Assembly: GCF_003324165.1 (NCBI RefSeq)
Contig: NW_025407899.1
Coordinates: forward strand, 1-44,553
Direction: 5' to 3'
Length of the DNA stretch: 44,553 nt
DNA from: Naegleria lovaniensis
Lineage: Eukaryota > Heterolobosea > Eutetramitea > Acrasida > Naegleriidae
Under the pieces are notes generated by a model. It was not told the DNA's origin. It saw nothing but the letters and a program-made list of their open reading frames with translations, and made no database searches. Of the stretch, positions 19,009-28,162 are shown piece after piece. The position numbers and the translations under genes were made by a program. Numbering within the stretch: position 1 is the first letter of the stretch; each line of letters begins with the position of its first letter.

Positions 19009-19082
19009 TGGGGTTTGAACCCACGAACCCATACGGGATTAGATCTTAAGTCTAACGCTTTTGACCACTCAGCCAAGATGCC
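19001..19082 (-). tRNA. tRNA-Leu (anticodon UAA)
   Basis: 82-nt, intronless, type II tRNA. Acceptor stem GGCATCT/AGATGCC pairs over all seven positions. The D arm contains GCTGAGTGGTCAAAAGC. The anticodon stem TTAGA/TCTAA holds the loop CTTAAGA, giving anticodon TAA for UUA codons. A variable arm with CCC/GGG pairing follows. The T arm is GTGGG-TTTGAAC-CCCAC. CCA is not encoded (the gene is followed by AAAATC), as expected for a nuclear eukaryotic tRNA. Confidence 0.96.
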
Positions 19083-19097
19083 ATGTGATCATGTTAC

Positions 19098-20606
19098 TCA
19101 ATAAACGTTGATATGGATCACATTGCACATCTCTTCCTTGCTCAAAACCAGTCGCGCATTCTTTTCCAAGTTAACCATTTGATGACAGCAAGCACACAAA
19201 CACTGATACAACTCGAGTGGCTGCTTTCCAGTGCAAGAGTATATTCGTTCACACTTTGGGAAATATGCTCTCTATCCTCAAGCTCGAGAATGTGTGTAGC
19301 AAAATTTCATACAATGATCATTATTAGACATTGCGGAGGACGTCCCATCGAGTGTGTGGAACAACATTTCAAAGAGGCAAATTGTTTTCCCATGTGAACG
19401 AGTAACATTTCTGACAAGCTGTTGTGCCCAATTCTGGATCACACACTTCCAAAGGTACCGATGGATGACTTGGACACATGACTCCTTCTTCCTTAACCTT
19501 GTGATACTTTTGCCTCTCCCTCTCGTTGTGTTTACGTAAACACTGTCAGACGTCTGGGACGAAGAAAGGTTGTTCGAATGAAACCATTATCATCGAACAG
19601 GGTCTCTGAATCCATCTCATCACCATAATCGAGAATATTGGTGGAACTGTTGCTGGAACTGTTGCTGGAACTGGCAGAAGAACTTCCTTGGTCGACCAAG
19701 AGAACATCTTTATCATTAAGGAACTCCTTATCAGCACTGGTCAATGCAACATTATCCATGACATGACCACACTCGGAACACTTGCCTTCCTCGACCAACT
19801 TGGCTCTTCTCGTGTTGGTACTTTTACGTGCCTTTTCTCTCTTTTCAAAAGTATCCTTTTGTTGATTCACTGCATTGTTCACGAGAGAGCACATCTTCTT
19901 TCGATTCGAGAGAGACTTGAAGAATGTGTTGGGTCCTCCACCCTATTGCACCTCCTTTTCGAGATGGGTAATATTAGCAGCCCTCAATTTACCAACAAAT
20001 TTCTTGAGGATGAGCAGATATGTATAGAGTTGTTCCATCTTCTCAAGAGATGCTTTTTCAATAAGGCGATCTTGTTTGGGCGGATATTGAAATCCGTAAG
20101 GAGATCGGGCAAGAACTTGTCAATATATATTGTTCCTGTGTGGCCCAGCATTTTAGCTCTTTGTAGATCAAGAGCCTCAGAACCTTTCTGATTCCTTCTT
20201 TGAGAAGTGTTCCTCTGTTGTTGAGGAGTACTTGTCTTGTTTGGAGGAGTACTCGTCTTGTTTGGAAGAGTCCTTGACTTGGTGAAGAGTGGTCTCGATG
20301 AAAACCATGAACTCATGAAGAAGTACAATAGTATTCCTCGTGTTTCACAATATCGCTTGGCCTCTCACTTGTGTGCAGCTTTTGGTATTCCATTACATAA
20401 ATGACTGGTTGTTGTTGTACGGCAGATGAAGACTGAACCTGACCAGATGATTTTACCGAAGGTTTGGGTCAATGGATGAGGATGAAGAAAGAGGACGAAT
20501 TGGGTCTGTGCATGGAAGTTTCTAAGTTTTCAACGGGCTGTCCTACTTCCTTCTTTTGCATGCTGATGCTGCTCGCCTTAGTTGGAGCAGTGGATTTCTT
20601 CGTCAT
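19098..20606 (-). pseudogene. Broken cysteine-rich (HNH-like or zinc-binding) gene
   Basis: Protein-like segments follow one another on the minus strand but in changing frames. The start is MTKKSTAPTKASSISMQKKE (ATG 20606) with an in-frame TGA after ~45 codons. Then come a Q/S-rich piece; a helical piece DRLIEKASLEKMEQLYTYLL ending at an in-frame TAG; KLVEEGKCSECGHVMDN; KVKEEGVMCPSHPSVPLEV with CQKCYSF; and a C-terminal LYQCLCACCHQMVNLEKNAR that ends at 19098. At least two internal stops and three frame changes have no convincing introns, although one (acceptor near 19542) might be spliced. The CxxC pairs plus CxxCH resemble HNH/zinc domains. Family not identified. Confidence 0.55.
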
Positions 20607-20679
20607 AGATGGTCATGACAAAGTATAGTTGTATGGTCGTGTTTGTGAAAGTAAAACACGAATTTTATTTTGAGTACCA

Positions 20680-20919
20680 TCATGTAGGCCTAACTAAGAT
20701 CTCTTCGATGGGTATCATTATTGTAACTGTTTCCGTATCCTCTGAGAAGCTGGCCGAAGGAGTGATATTATTCCATCGTTGCATAAATTCATCAGCGCTT
20801 ATAATGAGACTTCTTAGTACCTCTTCTTCGTCGTCTTCTATACTGTCCTCGTACACCTCATCTTCAAACGAATATTTATCTTCGACATGATCACCTGCTC
20901 GCCCACTGTATAATTCCAT
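20680..20919 (-). CDS. Small acidic ORF of unknown function
   Basis: ATG 20919 to stop gives 79 residues, beginning MELYSGRAGDHVEDKYSFED and then strongly acidic (EDSIEDDEEEVLRSL). The opening resembles residues 12-28 of the transporter gene at 25315 (FEYYSGKSSSHVEDHH). The frame is open for several codons upstream, so it may be an exon or remnant rather than a whole gene. No A run precedes the ATG. Confidence 0.3.
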   Translation of the reverse strand: MELYSGRAGDHVEDKYSFEDEVYEDSIEDDEEEVLRSLIISADEFMQRWNNITPSASFSEDTETVTIMIPIEEILVRPT

Positions 20920-21774
20920 CGTTGATTGAACTTTGTCAGATGCCACGTCAATTTCGTGATCTTTTTTTATTTATTGCTACAGGTTGCACAGCGAGAGTTG
21001 CAAACAATGCATGTTTGCATGATTCAAGATTGGAATAGAGAGTTGCATAATGATTCAACCTTACTGATCCTCTTTAGGAACAAGTTGGGATGATGCAATA
21101 GAACGTCAATGAGTATTCAAAAAACGGGTAAAAGGAATAAAACGTTGCAAATCACGTGTTTAACATCAATTTCCACACCATACACGAGTGAAACATCAAT
21201 TTCCAACTTGATACATGCTATTGATTTACTGGAATTTTTTACTCATGTTGGAATTTGTTTTGCTTGTTTTCGGTGAAACTTCGTAGAAATTTAAGATCGT
21301 ATTGAACAACTCTCTTCTTCAATGTGTGTATTGTTGAGCCGCACAAGACTTATCTTGTGAGGGAACGAGCAACAAATTCTGATAAAGCCCACATCACTCA
21401 ATCAAAAGGCCAGCAAAAGCAAAGTGATCTCTGAGGACCTTCTTGTGTCTCTTAACACGAATTTGTGACACCTATTCGATAAATTTTGATTTTTTACTTC
21501 TTTTATGATGATTACATCGTTTTCATGATGATTTCTTATGTTTTGTGATGTTGTTTGAGATTTCACTAAAATCTTATCAAATTCTTGGAAAGTCAAAAAA
21601 CAACCAAAACGCAAAAAAACGCACAAAACGCGAAAATTCAGGTTGTATTGCATTCGTCCAAGTAGCGAGAGCAATTAGAATTGACTTTATTTCAACTTCC
21701 GTGACGAGTTGGTAATCACCAAGACACTGTCAACACATTATGAAACCCTCGACACTTCGTGAACCATTAATGTG
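20920..21774. other. Gene-free stretch
   Basis: AT-rich, with only short chance ORFs on both strands. I see small direct repeats: AACATCAATTTCCA twice near 21160-21215 and three AAAACGC units near 21605-21635. No RNA gene was recognised. Confidence 0.5.
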
Positions 21775-23415
21775 CTAAAAAGATATTTTAAAATGTTGCA
21801 TGAGTGCAATAATTTTCAAAGCTTCGTCATAGGTTGGAACAGTATCTGTGAAAATGACATTAATAACTTCTTTCAAAGCTTCTTTTTCCAATGTCGTTAG
21901 TCCATCTGGATCCATTCTCAACATGTCTTGAATAATTGGAACACAATCCATATAATTTCCATACATTGTACTTGTCAATATAGTGTCACAACAAGCAATG
22001 AGGTGGGATTTTGCATCTTGTTGTTTTTTCTTCAATTGTTCCATCGTGTATGTTCTGTAAACATTCATAATGTTTGGAATTTTACTCTTCCTGGAATAGA
22101 ACACTATTAAATTTCCGTCACATGCCTTGTAATAGGTTGAGGAATCTTGTTTGCTCTTTCCAGTCTCCATAAATATATCTCCATGTTTGACACAACGTTT
22201 CACCTCAATTTCCTCAATTTCTCTCAACTTCATTGATCTCAAAGCCAAATCGTCGTATAACAATTCAATTAAGGATGTCTCAGTAGAGGATAATCCTGTC
22301 ACGGCGCTGACAGTGTCATCATCATTGTCTTCTTCAGAAACAAATAGACCATTTTCAAGTCGATAAGTAGATCTGGTATTGCTAATTTCCAAAATTCTTC
22401 TTCTGCACACCTTACGGACACCAAAAAACACCATTCTATTCTCATCCGTACTGTTGTTGAAAAACTTGAAACCCATATTGTTATAATACTCAATAATATC
22501 AATAAGCTCTTGCATTTCTTTGTTGATGGGAGTAGTATCGGTATCTGTCAGATCTGTATGAACAGAATCATTCGAGTCCACATGATCGCTCAAACACAAA
22601 GCAATGTTATAGGCAACAGCAGGAATGTTTCTTTCAGTTCTCTTTTCACAAGAGTTATTCGAGTTGACAATAAATTGGAACAACTCAAAGTAGAACATGG
22701 CAAGAGAAGCATTTGGAGAGTATCTAATCACCGAATTGAATGATCGGAATAAATTGGTGACATCACTTTGATTTTGCCAATCATAGATTTTCATGTCAAA
22801 TAAATAAACAAACAAAATCAAAGCCATTTCTGCATTGACATAGGATCCATAATTTGCATCAGAGTAAATGCAACGTTTCATGGTGGAAGAATGAGGTACA
22901 ATGTTTTGAGAAAGTAGCAAGATGACATGTCTTAATTTGGTATTAGCATTGAGTGCATACTTGACCAATTTATAACCTCTTTCAACATTTGACAGCTGGT
23001 TGATGATTTCCTTATGCATGGCAGAGTTGGATGATAGATCATTCTCATCTTCTGGCGACAACTTCTTGAATGGTTGCATTGAATTCATCACTTTAACGAA
23101 ATAGTCATTGGTTTGAGAGGAAACCAAGCTCTCAATATTGTCCTCTTTGACATGTGACATCTGTTGCATCGTCTCATTCTCAGAAATACTTGGCGATGGT
23201 TCGGAAGAAGAAGCAGCTGAAGTTGGAACATGTACAGCTTCATCATGTGATGATTCATTTACGACAAGTGGTTCAATAGATAATTCACGAGAATTTCTTT
23301 GAGAAATTAAAAGATTTGCCAATCTTCCTTGTAATTCTTTCACTCTGCCGTTGTATGGAGCAATTCTGATTCTGATCAAACGCTTGACATGCTCCTCGTC
23401 ATCAGAGGGCAACAT
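21775..23415 (-). CDS. Unknown conserved-looking protein, 546 residues
   Basis: Single exon from ATG 23415, which follows eight A; the frame stays open upstream but has no better start. Residues 1-45 are charged and start MLPSDDEEHVKRLIRIRIAP with a short coiled coil (VKELQGRLANLL). A disordered S/E-rich linker follows to ~105. Residues ~115-300 are mostly helical (YKLVKYALNANTKLRHVILL, NAEMALILFVYLFDMKIYDW). The second half has a beta segment with KACDGNLIVFYSRKSK, then helices to a hydrophobic end ALKIIALMQHFKISF. No TM helix and no family recognised. It is the only clearly intact protein gene between 18.2 and 25.3 kb. Confidence 0.75.
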   Translation of the reverse strand: MLPSDDEEHVKRLIRIRIAPYNGRVKELQGRLANLLISQRNSRELSIEPLVVNESSHDEAVHVPTSAASSSEPSPSISENETMQQMSHVKEDNIESLVSSQTNDYFVKVMNSMQPFKKLSPEDENDLSSNSAMHKEIINQLSNVERGYKLVKYALNANTKLRHVILLLSQNIVPHSSTMKRCIYSDANYGSYVNAEMALILFVYLFDMKIYDWQNQSDVTNLFRSFNSVIRYSPNASLAMFYFELFQFIVNSNNSCEKRTERNIPAVAYNIALCLSDHVDSNDSVHTDLTDTDTTPINKEMQELIDIIEYYNNMGFKFFNNSTDENRMVFFGVRKVCRRRILEISNTRSTYRLENGLFVSEEDNDDDTVSAVTGLSSTETSLIELLYDDLALRSMKLREIEEIEVKRCVKHGDIFMETGKSKQDSSTYYKACDGNLIVFYSRKSKIPNIMNVYRTYTMEQLKKKQQDAKSHLIACCDTILTSTMYGNYMDCVPIIQDMLRMDPDGLTTLEKEALKEVINVIFTDTVPTYDEALKIIALMQHFKISF

Positions 23416-24080
23416 TTTTTTTGTTTTAGAATTCACCTGTCCATTCCAACTTGTCACCTGCAAAAAATCGAGGAGCAGACACAAGGTTGTTCAAGGTACA
23501 GAGATAATAGTTTCGTGAGAGTCCTTTGATCATACGCCCCTCACCACATCTTGTTGATGCCAATGTGAAATTTCATGTTCTTATCGTCTGGTTTGTTCAT
23601 CATGGAATTGCCACTCTCTCTAACTTAATAGTCTCTCAATAGTTTGATGAAAGAAACTCATCAAGGTAATGTAATCGCAAGATCACAGCCCATTTTTGGG
23701 TGTAGCAAGTACGAGTATTGAATAAGATAATAAACATGAGAAGGTTTGGATTATTAATAAACTTTAAGCGAGTATTTACAATTTTTTGATTGCCCTTGTC
23801 GAAGGCCTAGACAAATCCGCAGCCAGAACCCACGCAGGGGCACCGGATCCACAGACCAAAGACTGTCGTTTGTTAAATTGTTTGTCTTCAACGATAATTG
23901 ATTATGGAGATGGTCTTTTTGCTGTTGGTTTTCTTCGGGCCGGAACAAGGCATCCTTATGTAAAGTGTCCTTGGGACAAATTCAATGCTGATGAAATAAT
24001 GCTGGATCAATGCTTGATGAGTGGTATTGGCTGTCTCTAGGCCCTTGTCATATTTAGTTTATTCTTCAAAACTTCAGATG
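23416..24080. other. Intergenic with an orphan coding-like island
   Basis: Mostly non-coding. Positions 23801..24040 (plus strand) hold an open frame that reads EGLDKSAARTHAGAPDPQTK, continues STIIDYGDGLFAVGFLRAG and ends MSGIGCL at 24040; it lacks an ATG start and its first 60 bases are GC-richer than the surroundings. The island lies between two copies of GCCCTTGTC (23792..23800 and 24041..24049). It looks like a fragment of a gene or a small insertion. Confidence 0.35.
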
Positions 24081-25131
24081 TTACATTAAAATTTTAACCT
24101 GGTTGATTACTCTCTTCAAATAATCCAACACACTTTCCGTATAATCATCTACTGATGTATTACAAGAGGGTAGGATATGACTACTTTGAATCGAAAAAGC
24201 AATCGCAATCTCTTCTGCCTTTTCCTTTGATGAAATTTGTTTATCCAATCTTTGTATCATTGTCTGGTACTTGTTGCAGAATATCTTGAACAAGGTTTGC
24301 ATTTTGGAGGAAGCGGCTATCACCTTCAAAGGAACTGATCATTAACTTGACAACAACGGCATGTAACGCTGTTGTTTTATCTTCTAAATAGTCAAAATCA
24401 ACCTCGTTCAGTTCATTGCTATCTTGTATTTCATCTTCTAGGTTGGAAAGATGGTTCTTGAGGTTTCTGTTTTCGTTCTCGAGGTTTGAAATAGTGATTT
24501 TGTGGCCTCTATTTTCTTCTTGCAACACTAGCACAGTGTTCTCAGGGCTTGAAACCGTTTGTTTAAGATTTTTCATCTCATTCAACATTTGACTAATATC
24601 TAGAGTACAATCCTCCACCTCTAATAAGAATTTGGAATTTACAAGGTTGTAAATTTTAAACCTTGAATTTTTCAAAGCATTCCAAGCCTTCCGTTCACCA
24701 AATGATCATCAACACTCTTTGGATTAAGAATATTAACTGTATTAACATTTCGATCTGTTATAAAAAATCAACCAGTTCTTCTTGAAGCGAATACGTCTCC
24801 CTGCCCAACTCCTCAATAATAGTTTCCAATGTTTCACATGTAACTTTTCTTTGCTTGAGAGGACTAAAATTTTCTCTTTCAATTTTACATTACACAGTTG
24901 TAACACGAGCAAGTATATGAATGTTGCTAAAAAGAACACAAATCACCAGCTCAAGGATACTAAAAAGGATTTTTCTTTTGTCCTCACCAGAAAAAAAGCC
25001 GCACAACAATTCCAAAGAAACCACCGAGGTGTCATGAATTCGTTTCTTCACTCGGAGTTGCATACCATTGAATTATCAACAGTTTGAAGTTGTAAAGCAA
25101 TCAATTTGGAACAATACTTGCATGAAAGCAT
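24081..25131 (-). pseudogene. Broken zinc-finger/coiled-coil gene remnants
   Basis: Minus-strand pieces: ATG 25131 begins MLSCKYCSKLIALQLQTVDN. A good candidate intron (24927..25065, donor GTATGC, acceptor CTTTTTAG) joins it to QHSYTCSCYNC. Then, in shifting frames, come a heptad-like segment TCETLETIIEELGRETYSLQ, TDRNVNTVNILNPKSVDDHL, and a longer coiled coil 24675..24241 with ISNLENENRNLKNHLSNLED. A final piece after another frame change (24329..24081) ends YLKRVINQVKILM. At least two frame changes lack plausible introns, so I read it as a decayed gene. CxxC pairs plus coiled coil recall a RING/TRIM-like layout, unproven. Confidence 0.4.
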
Positions 25132-25314
25132 TTGTAGGTGCTTTTTTGAAACACAACATCAATAGCCACTTGATGAAAAAACAATAAGCTCATTCGTTAT
25201 AATCAACATCATCATTCTCTAACGCTTCACGATAAACACCTCCATTACTGATTTACATTCAGTAATTTCCTGATGATTCAGCAGAACGCCACACCTATTT
25301 AGTTTTTATCAACC

Positions 25315-27018
25315 ATGAACGTGGCTCCGAACGAACCAAGACCTACTTTCGAATATTATTCCGGCAAGTCATCTTCACATGTAGAGGATCATCATCAACA
25401 AGAACATATTGGCTCAGATCATAAAGAAGAATTCGCCATCAATTCAGAATTAATTGAAATGGCTGAAATTCAAGATTCTTTGAAATTGGGCGAAACTACA
25501 GCTGAAGAAATCGAGCAAAGAAACGAAGCATCATTCCTAAATTGGGATTGCTTCAAGTCCAACGTACTCGCTCATGTCTTGATTTGGTGTAACTTGGCCA
25601 TGTTTTCAGTCTTCTTGATTGTAACACCTTACTCGATGAAACTTTGGCACCCTCTAATATTTGCCTTTGTACGATGTTGTATTATTGTGTTGTCCTTATT
25701 TCCAATGATGCTCCTCGTGGATAGACACTATACTTTCAGGAGTGAAAAGTACATCGTGAAACGAGCACGAAGATTCAGAATCAAGCACACAAATATTTAT
25801 GCAAGCCGCTATTTGGGGTGGATTTATAGCGTCTTTTATGATGAAAAGTCCTTATTCATGTCTTATATCATTAGAAGAATACCTGATGCAAAGAAGGCAA
25901 AGCAGCTTGCTTTTTGTGGAACTTTGGTGGTTCTGAATCAAGTCTTATTTGTTGCTGGACTCTATTTAACCAATTCCACCATCACAGGTGTTATTCAACC
26001 GGTGGTACCAGTCATTGTTTGTTCCTTATCCATGATGATGGGAAAAGAAACCAAGTCCTTTCTCAAATTTATTGGAGTTCTTATTGCTGTAGGTGGAGGT
26101 ACGTAGGTAGATTTTGAAACATATTTCAGAAAAATCTTAATACTATACTTACGTTATATTCATTGACAACAAACACGTGATGAACACACAATACACTCAG
26201 CAATGTCAATGCTGCTAGTTTCGGCATTAAGCAAGAGTGCATCCCCTACTCAACAACTTGAGCCCGATACCAATTCCAATTCATCGCCACTTGAAAGACT
26301 TCCTTACTACTACATCCTTTTACATGATGCAACCAAAGGAATTAATTTCTCGTTTTTATTAGGCCTACTTTGTTTGTTGGGCAATACCTTTAGTTATGCT
26401 ATTTATTTAATATTTCAGAGGAGTTTGCTTATTGCTGGGACACCACCTACGACTGTCACATTTTGGTCGTTCTTCTTTGGGTTAGTCACATCATTCCTTT
26501 GTGCCTCGTATGCTTTCCCCTCATTTTCATTAAGGAAAGTAGATACAATGTCTATATTGGGAGTTCTTTACGCAGCAATTCCTTATGGTAGCCTTCAATT
26601 TGTCATTACATCTTATGCTTCAAAACTAACTGCTCCCACCATTGTATCTATATATTCGACTGTCTCTCCTTTGGTTGCAACCACAGTTGGAGTGTTCTAT
26701 TTTAAAGAAATACCATCTCCTCTCGTGTTAGTTGGAGCAGCTTTCATTTTGGTTGGAGTGTTTGTTGTGATTGGAGCTCGATATCGAGAAACTAAATTGG
26801 AACGGGCCAAGTTGGCGTCAATAGATACTGCAGAAGAGTCTGTACAAGATGACAACGATGGTACATTGCCATTCCATTTACTAGAACAAAAACAATCAAC
26901 AACATCGTTGTCTTCTACAACAAAGATTTCAGAGGAAATTAATTGCTCTCCTTCCACACTTTCAGAAAGCGTTGACTGTGAGTCTTCCTCTGAAACCTCA
27001 TTGGAAGGAAAAGTGTGA
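25315..27018 (+). CDS. EamA/DMT-family membrane transporter
   Basis: Exons 25315..26098 and 26201..27018 (102-nt GT-AG intron, junction VGGAMSMLL) give 533 residues. An acidic ~75-residue cytosolic N-terminus precedes about ten hydrophobic helices in two halves. These include LIWCNLAMFSVFLIVTPYSM, the repeat-1 end NSTITGVIQPVVPVIVCSL, and repeat-2 ITSYASKLTAPTIVSIYSTV followed by FILVGVFVVIGARYRE. Each half ends with the EamA pattern of a helix near a conserved proline. A basic loop lies between TM3 and TM4. The S/E-rich tail is cytosolic. The substrate is unknown; plant WAT1-type and nucleotide-sugar carriers share the fold. Confidence 0.85.
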
Positions 27019-27102
27019 GAAACGGTATTTCTATTTGCTTGAAGCATATGTTGCCAATCTAGCTCAGAACAAAGCTCCTTTCAAGACTAAAACGTAAGCA
27101 GC

Positions 27103-27152
27103 TCAAGTTGCTTCAAGTTATAAGTGTCCACTTATAGCTTGAAGCAACTTGA
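27103..27152. repeat. Near-perfect 24-bp-arm inverted repeat
   Basis: Left arm 27103..27126 and right arm 27129..27152 are reverse complements at 23 of 24 positions, with a 2-nt spacer. The one mismatch would be a G-U pair on one strand. It lies in the 287-bp gap between the convergent transporter and eIF5-like genes; nothing else is seen in that gap. Confidence 0.9.
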
Positions 27153-27305
27153 ACATCCTTTGGAATATATTGATTGAAATAGATTCCAAGTTTTGGAACT
27201 ACTACAAGTGTGTATCTATTAGTAAGGTATAAACCTCGAAGGCGATCTCAAATCTCTCATTTTCAATTGTTCTCGACATTTTCTTTGACTCATTTCAAGT
27301 GAAGA

Positions 27306-27978
27306 CTAATTCAGTACTATAGAAATATCACTCAACGAAGGAATGCATTTAACACCATCTCCGCAACAACTGTCTTCAGATGGCAGAATTGCGTCTCTTA
27401 AATTGTCAAACATGTACTTCAAAGATCTTGCTTTTGGTGATACTTTAACTTTCATCCATTGGTGATTGTTATCGCATTTCATCAAGATTGAAAACATTTT
27501 CGAGTCATGTGAAATGGATGAATTATAGTGCCCACATGCTAAACATTGTCTCAAAATTGGTTCTCTAACAGGAAGTGAAGGACGAACTAGTTGTTTGTAA
27601 AAGTTAATTTCTGCAATTCCACACCTTGAACATAGGAGAAACTCTGCAATCAATTGTTCCAAAACATCTTCGATCATTTCTACCGTGTATCTTCCTGTCA
27701 GAAAGGATTGATTTTTCTTGATGCCACTACACGCACCAATTTTCATTCCTAAATATTTCATCACCACTTTTACATCCAGTGCATGAAACCCAAAATTATT
27801 CATAACTGAATTTCTATTTACCTTGATCGGGAATGTTCAATGCGGAGGCAATCTCTGACATGTTTGTGAGCACTGTTTTAACACCATTACCATTCGACTG
27901 AATTTTAATGGTCACTTGTGGTCGCTTGTATGCCCAGTAAATTTCATTGTTTTTCGGAATGTTGACAAACACCTTCAT
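27306..27978 (-). CDS. eIF5 N-terminal-domain protein lacking the W2 domain
   Basis: Exons 27978..27822 and 27766..27306 are joined by a 55-nt intron (27767..27821). The acceptor was chosen because it aligns without gaps to eIF5 (ALNIPDQVVMKYLGMKIGA versus an ALNRPPTYPTKYFGCELGA pattern); the nearer AG would leave a 16-nt intron. The result is 205 residues: an eIF5 domain (SNGNGVKTVLTNMSEIASAL) and a C4 zinc ribbon (C98, C101, C127, C130; FLLCSRCG, RQCLACGH). eIF5 is the GTPase activator for eIF2 in start-codon selection. The YRYKMP motif with its catalytic arginine reads WAYKRP here (alanine at 16), and there is no W2/MIF4G-like domain. Probably a divergent paralogue. Confidence 0.8.
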
Positions 27979-28162
27979 CTTGTCTGTTTATTTTTTTGTT
28001 CTCGAGCTGGGTGCCCAATGTACTTGTAATAATATTTTGTTTCTACTTGGTAATAGCTCTGTCGATATTGCAGGTGAATCTATAAATTTCCAAATTGAAT
28101 GACCAAAAATCGAAAATTCTAAAAATTGCCAAACAAAAACTTGTAGTCATGAATAATAATTA

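Noticed and set aside
18773-19076. Three overlapping minus-strand frames with repeated KSNF/CQNRI-like peptides
   Set aside because: They read through the tRNA 3'-end repeat array and into the tRNA gene in all frames; they are a by-product of the repeats.
19113-19397. Plus-strand 94-residue frame
   Set aside because: Antisense to the cysteine-rich broken gene, whose minus-strand segments look far more protein-like.
21402-21674. Minus-strand 90-residue frame
   Set aside because: Composition and start context do not resemble real genes here; no homology recognised.
27806-27821. A 16-nt intron in the eIF5-like gene
   Set aside because: Frame allows it, but the 55-nt intron ending at 27767 gives a gap-free alignment to eIF5 and a normal size.
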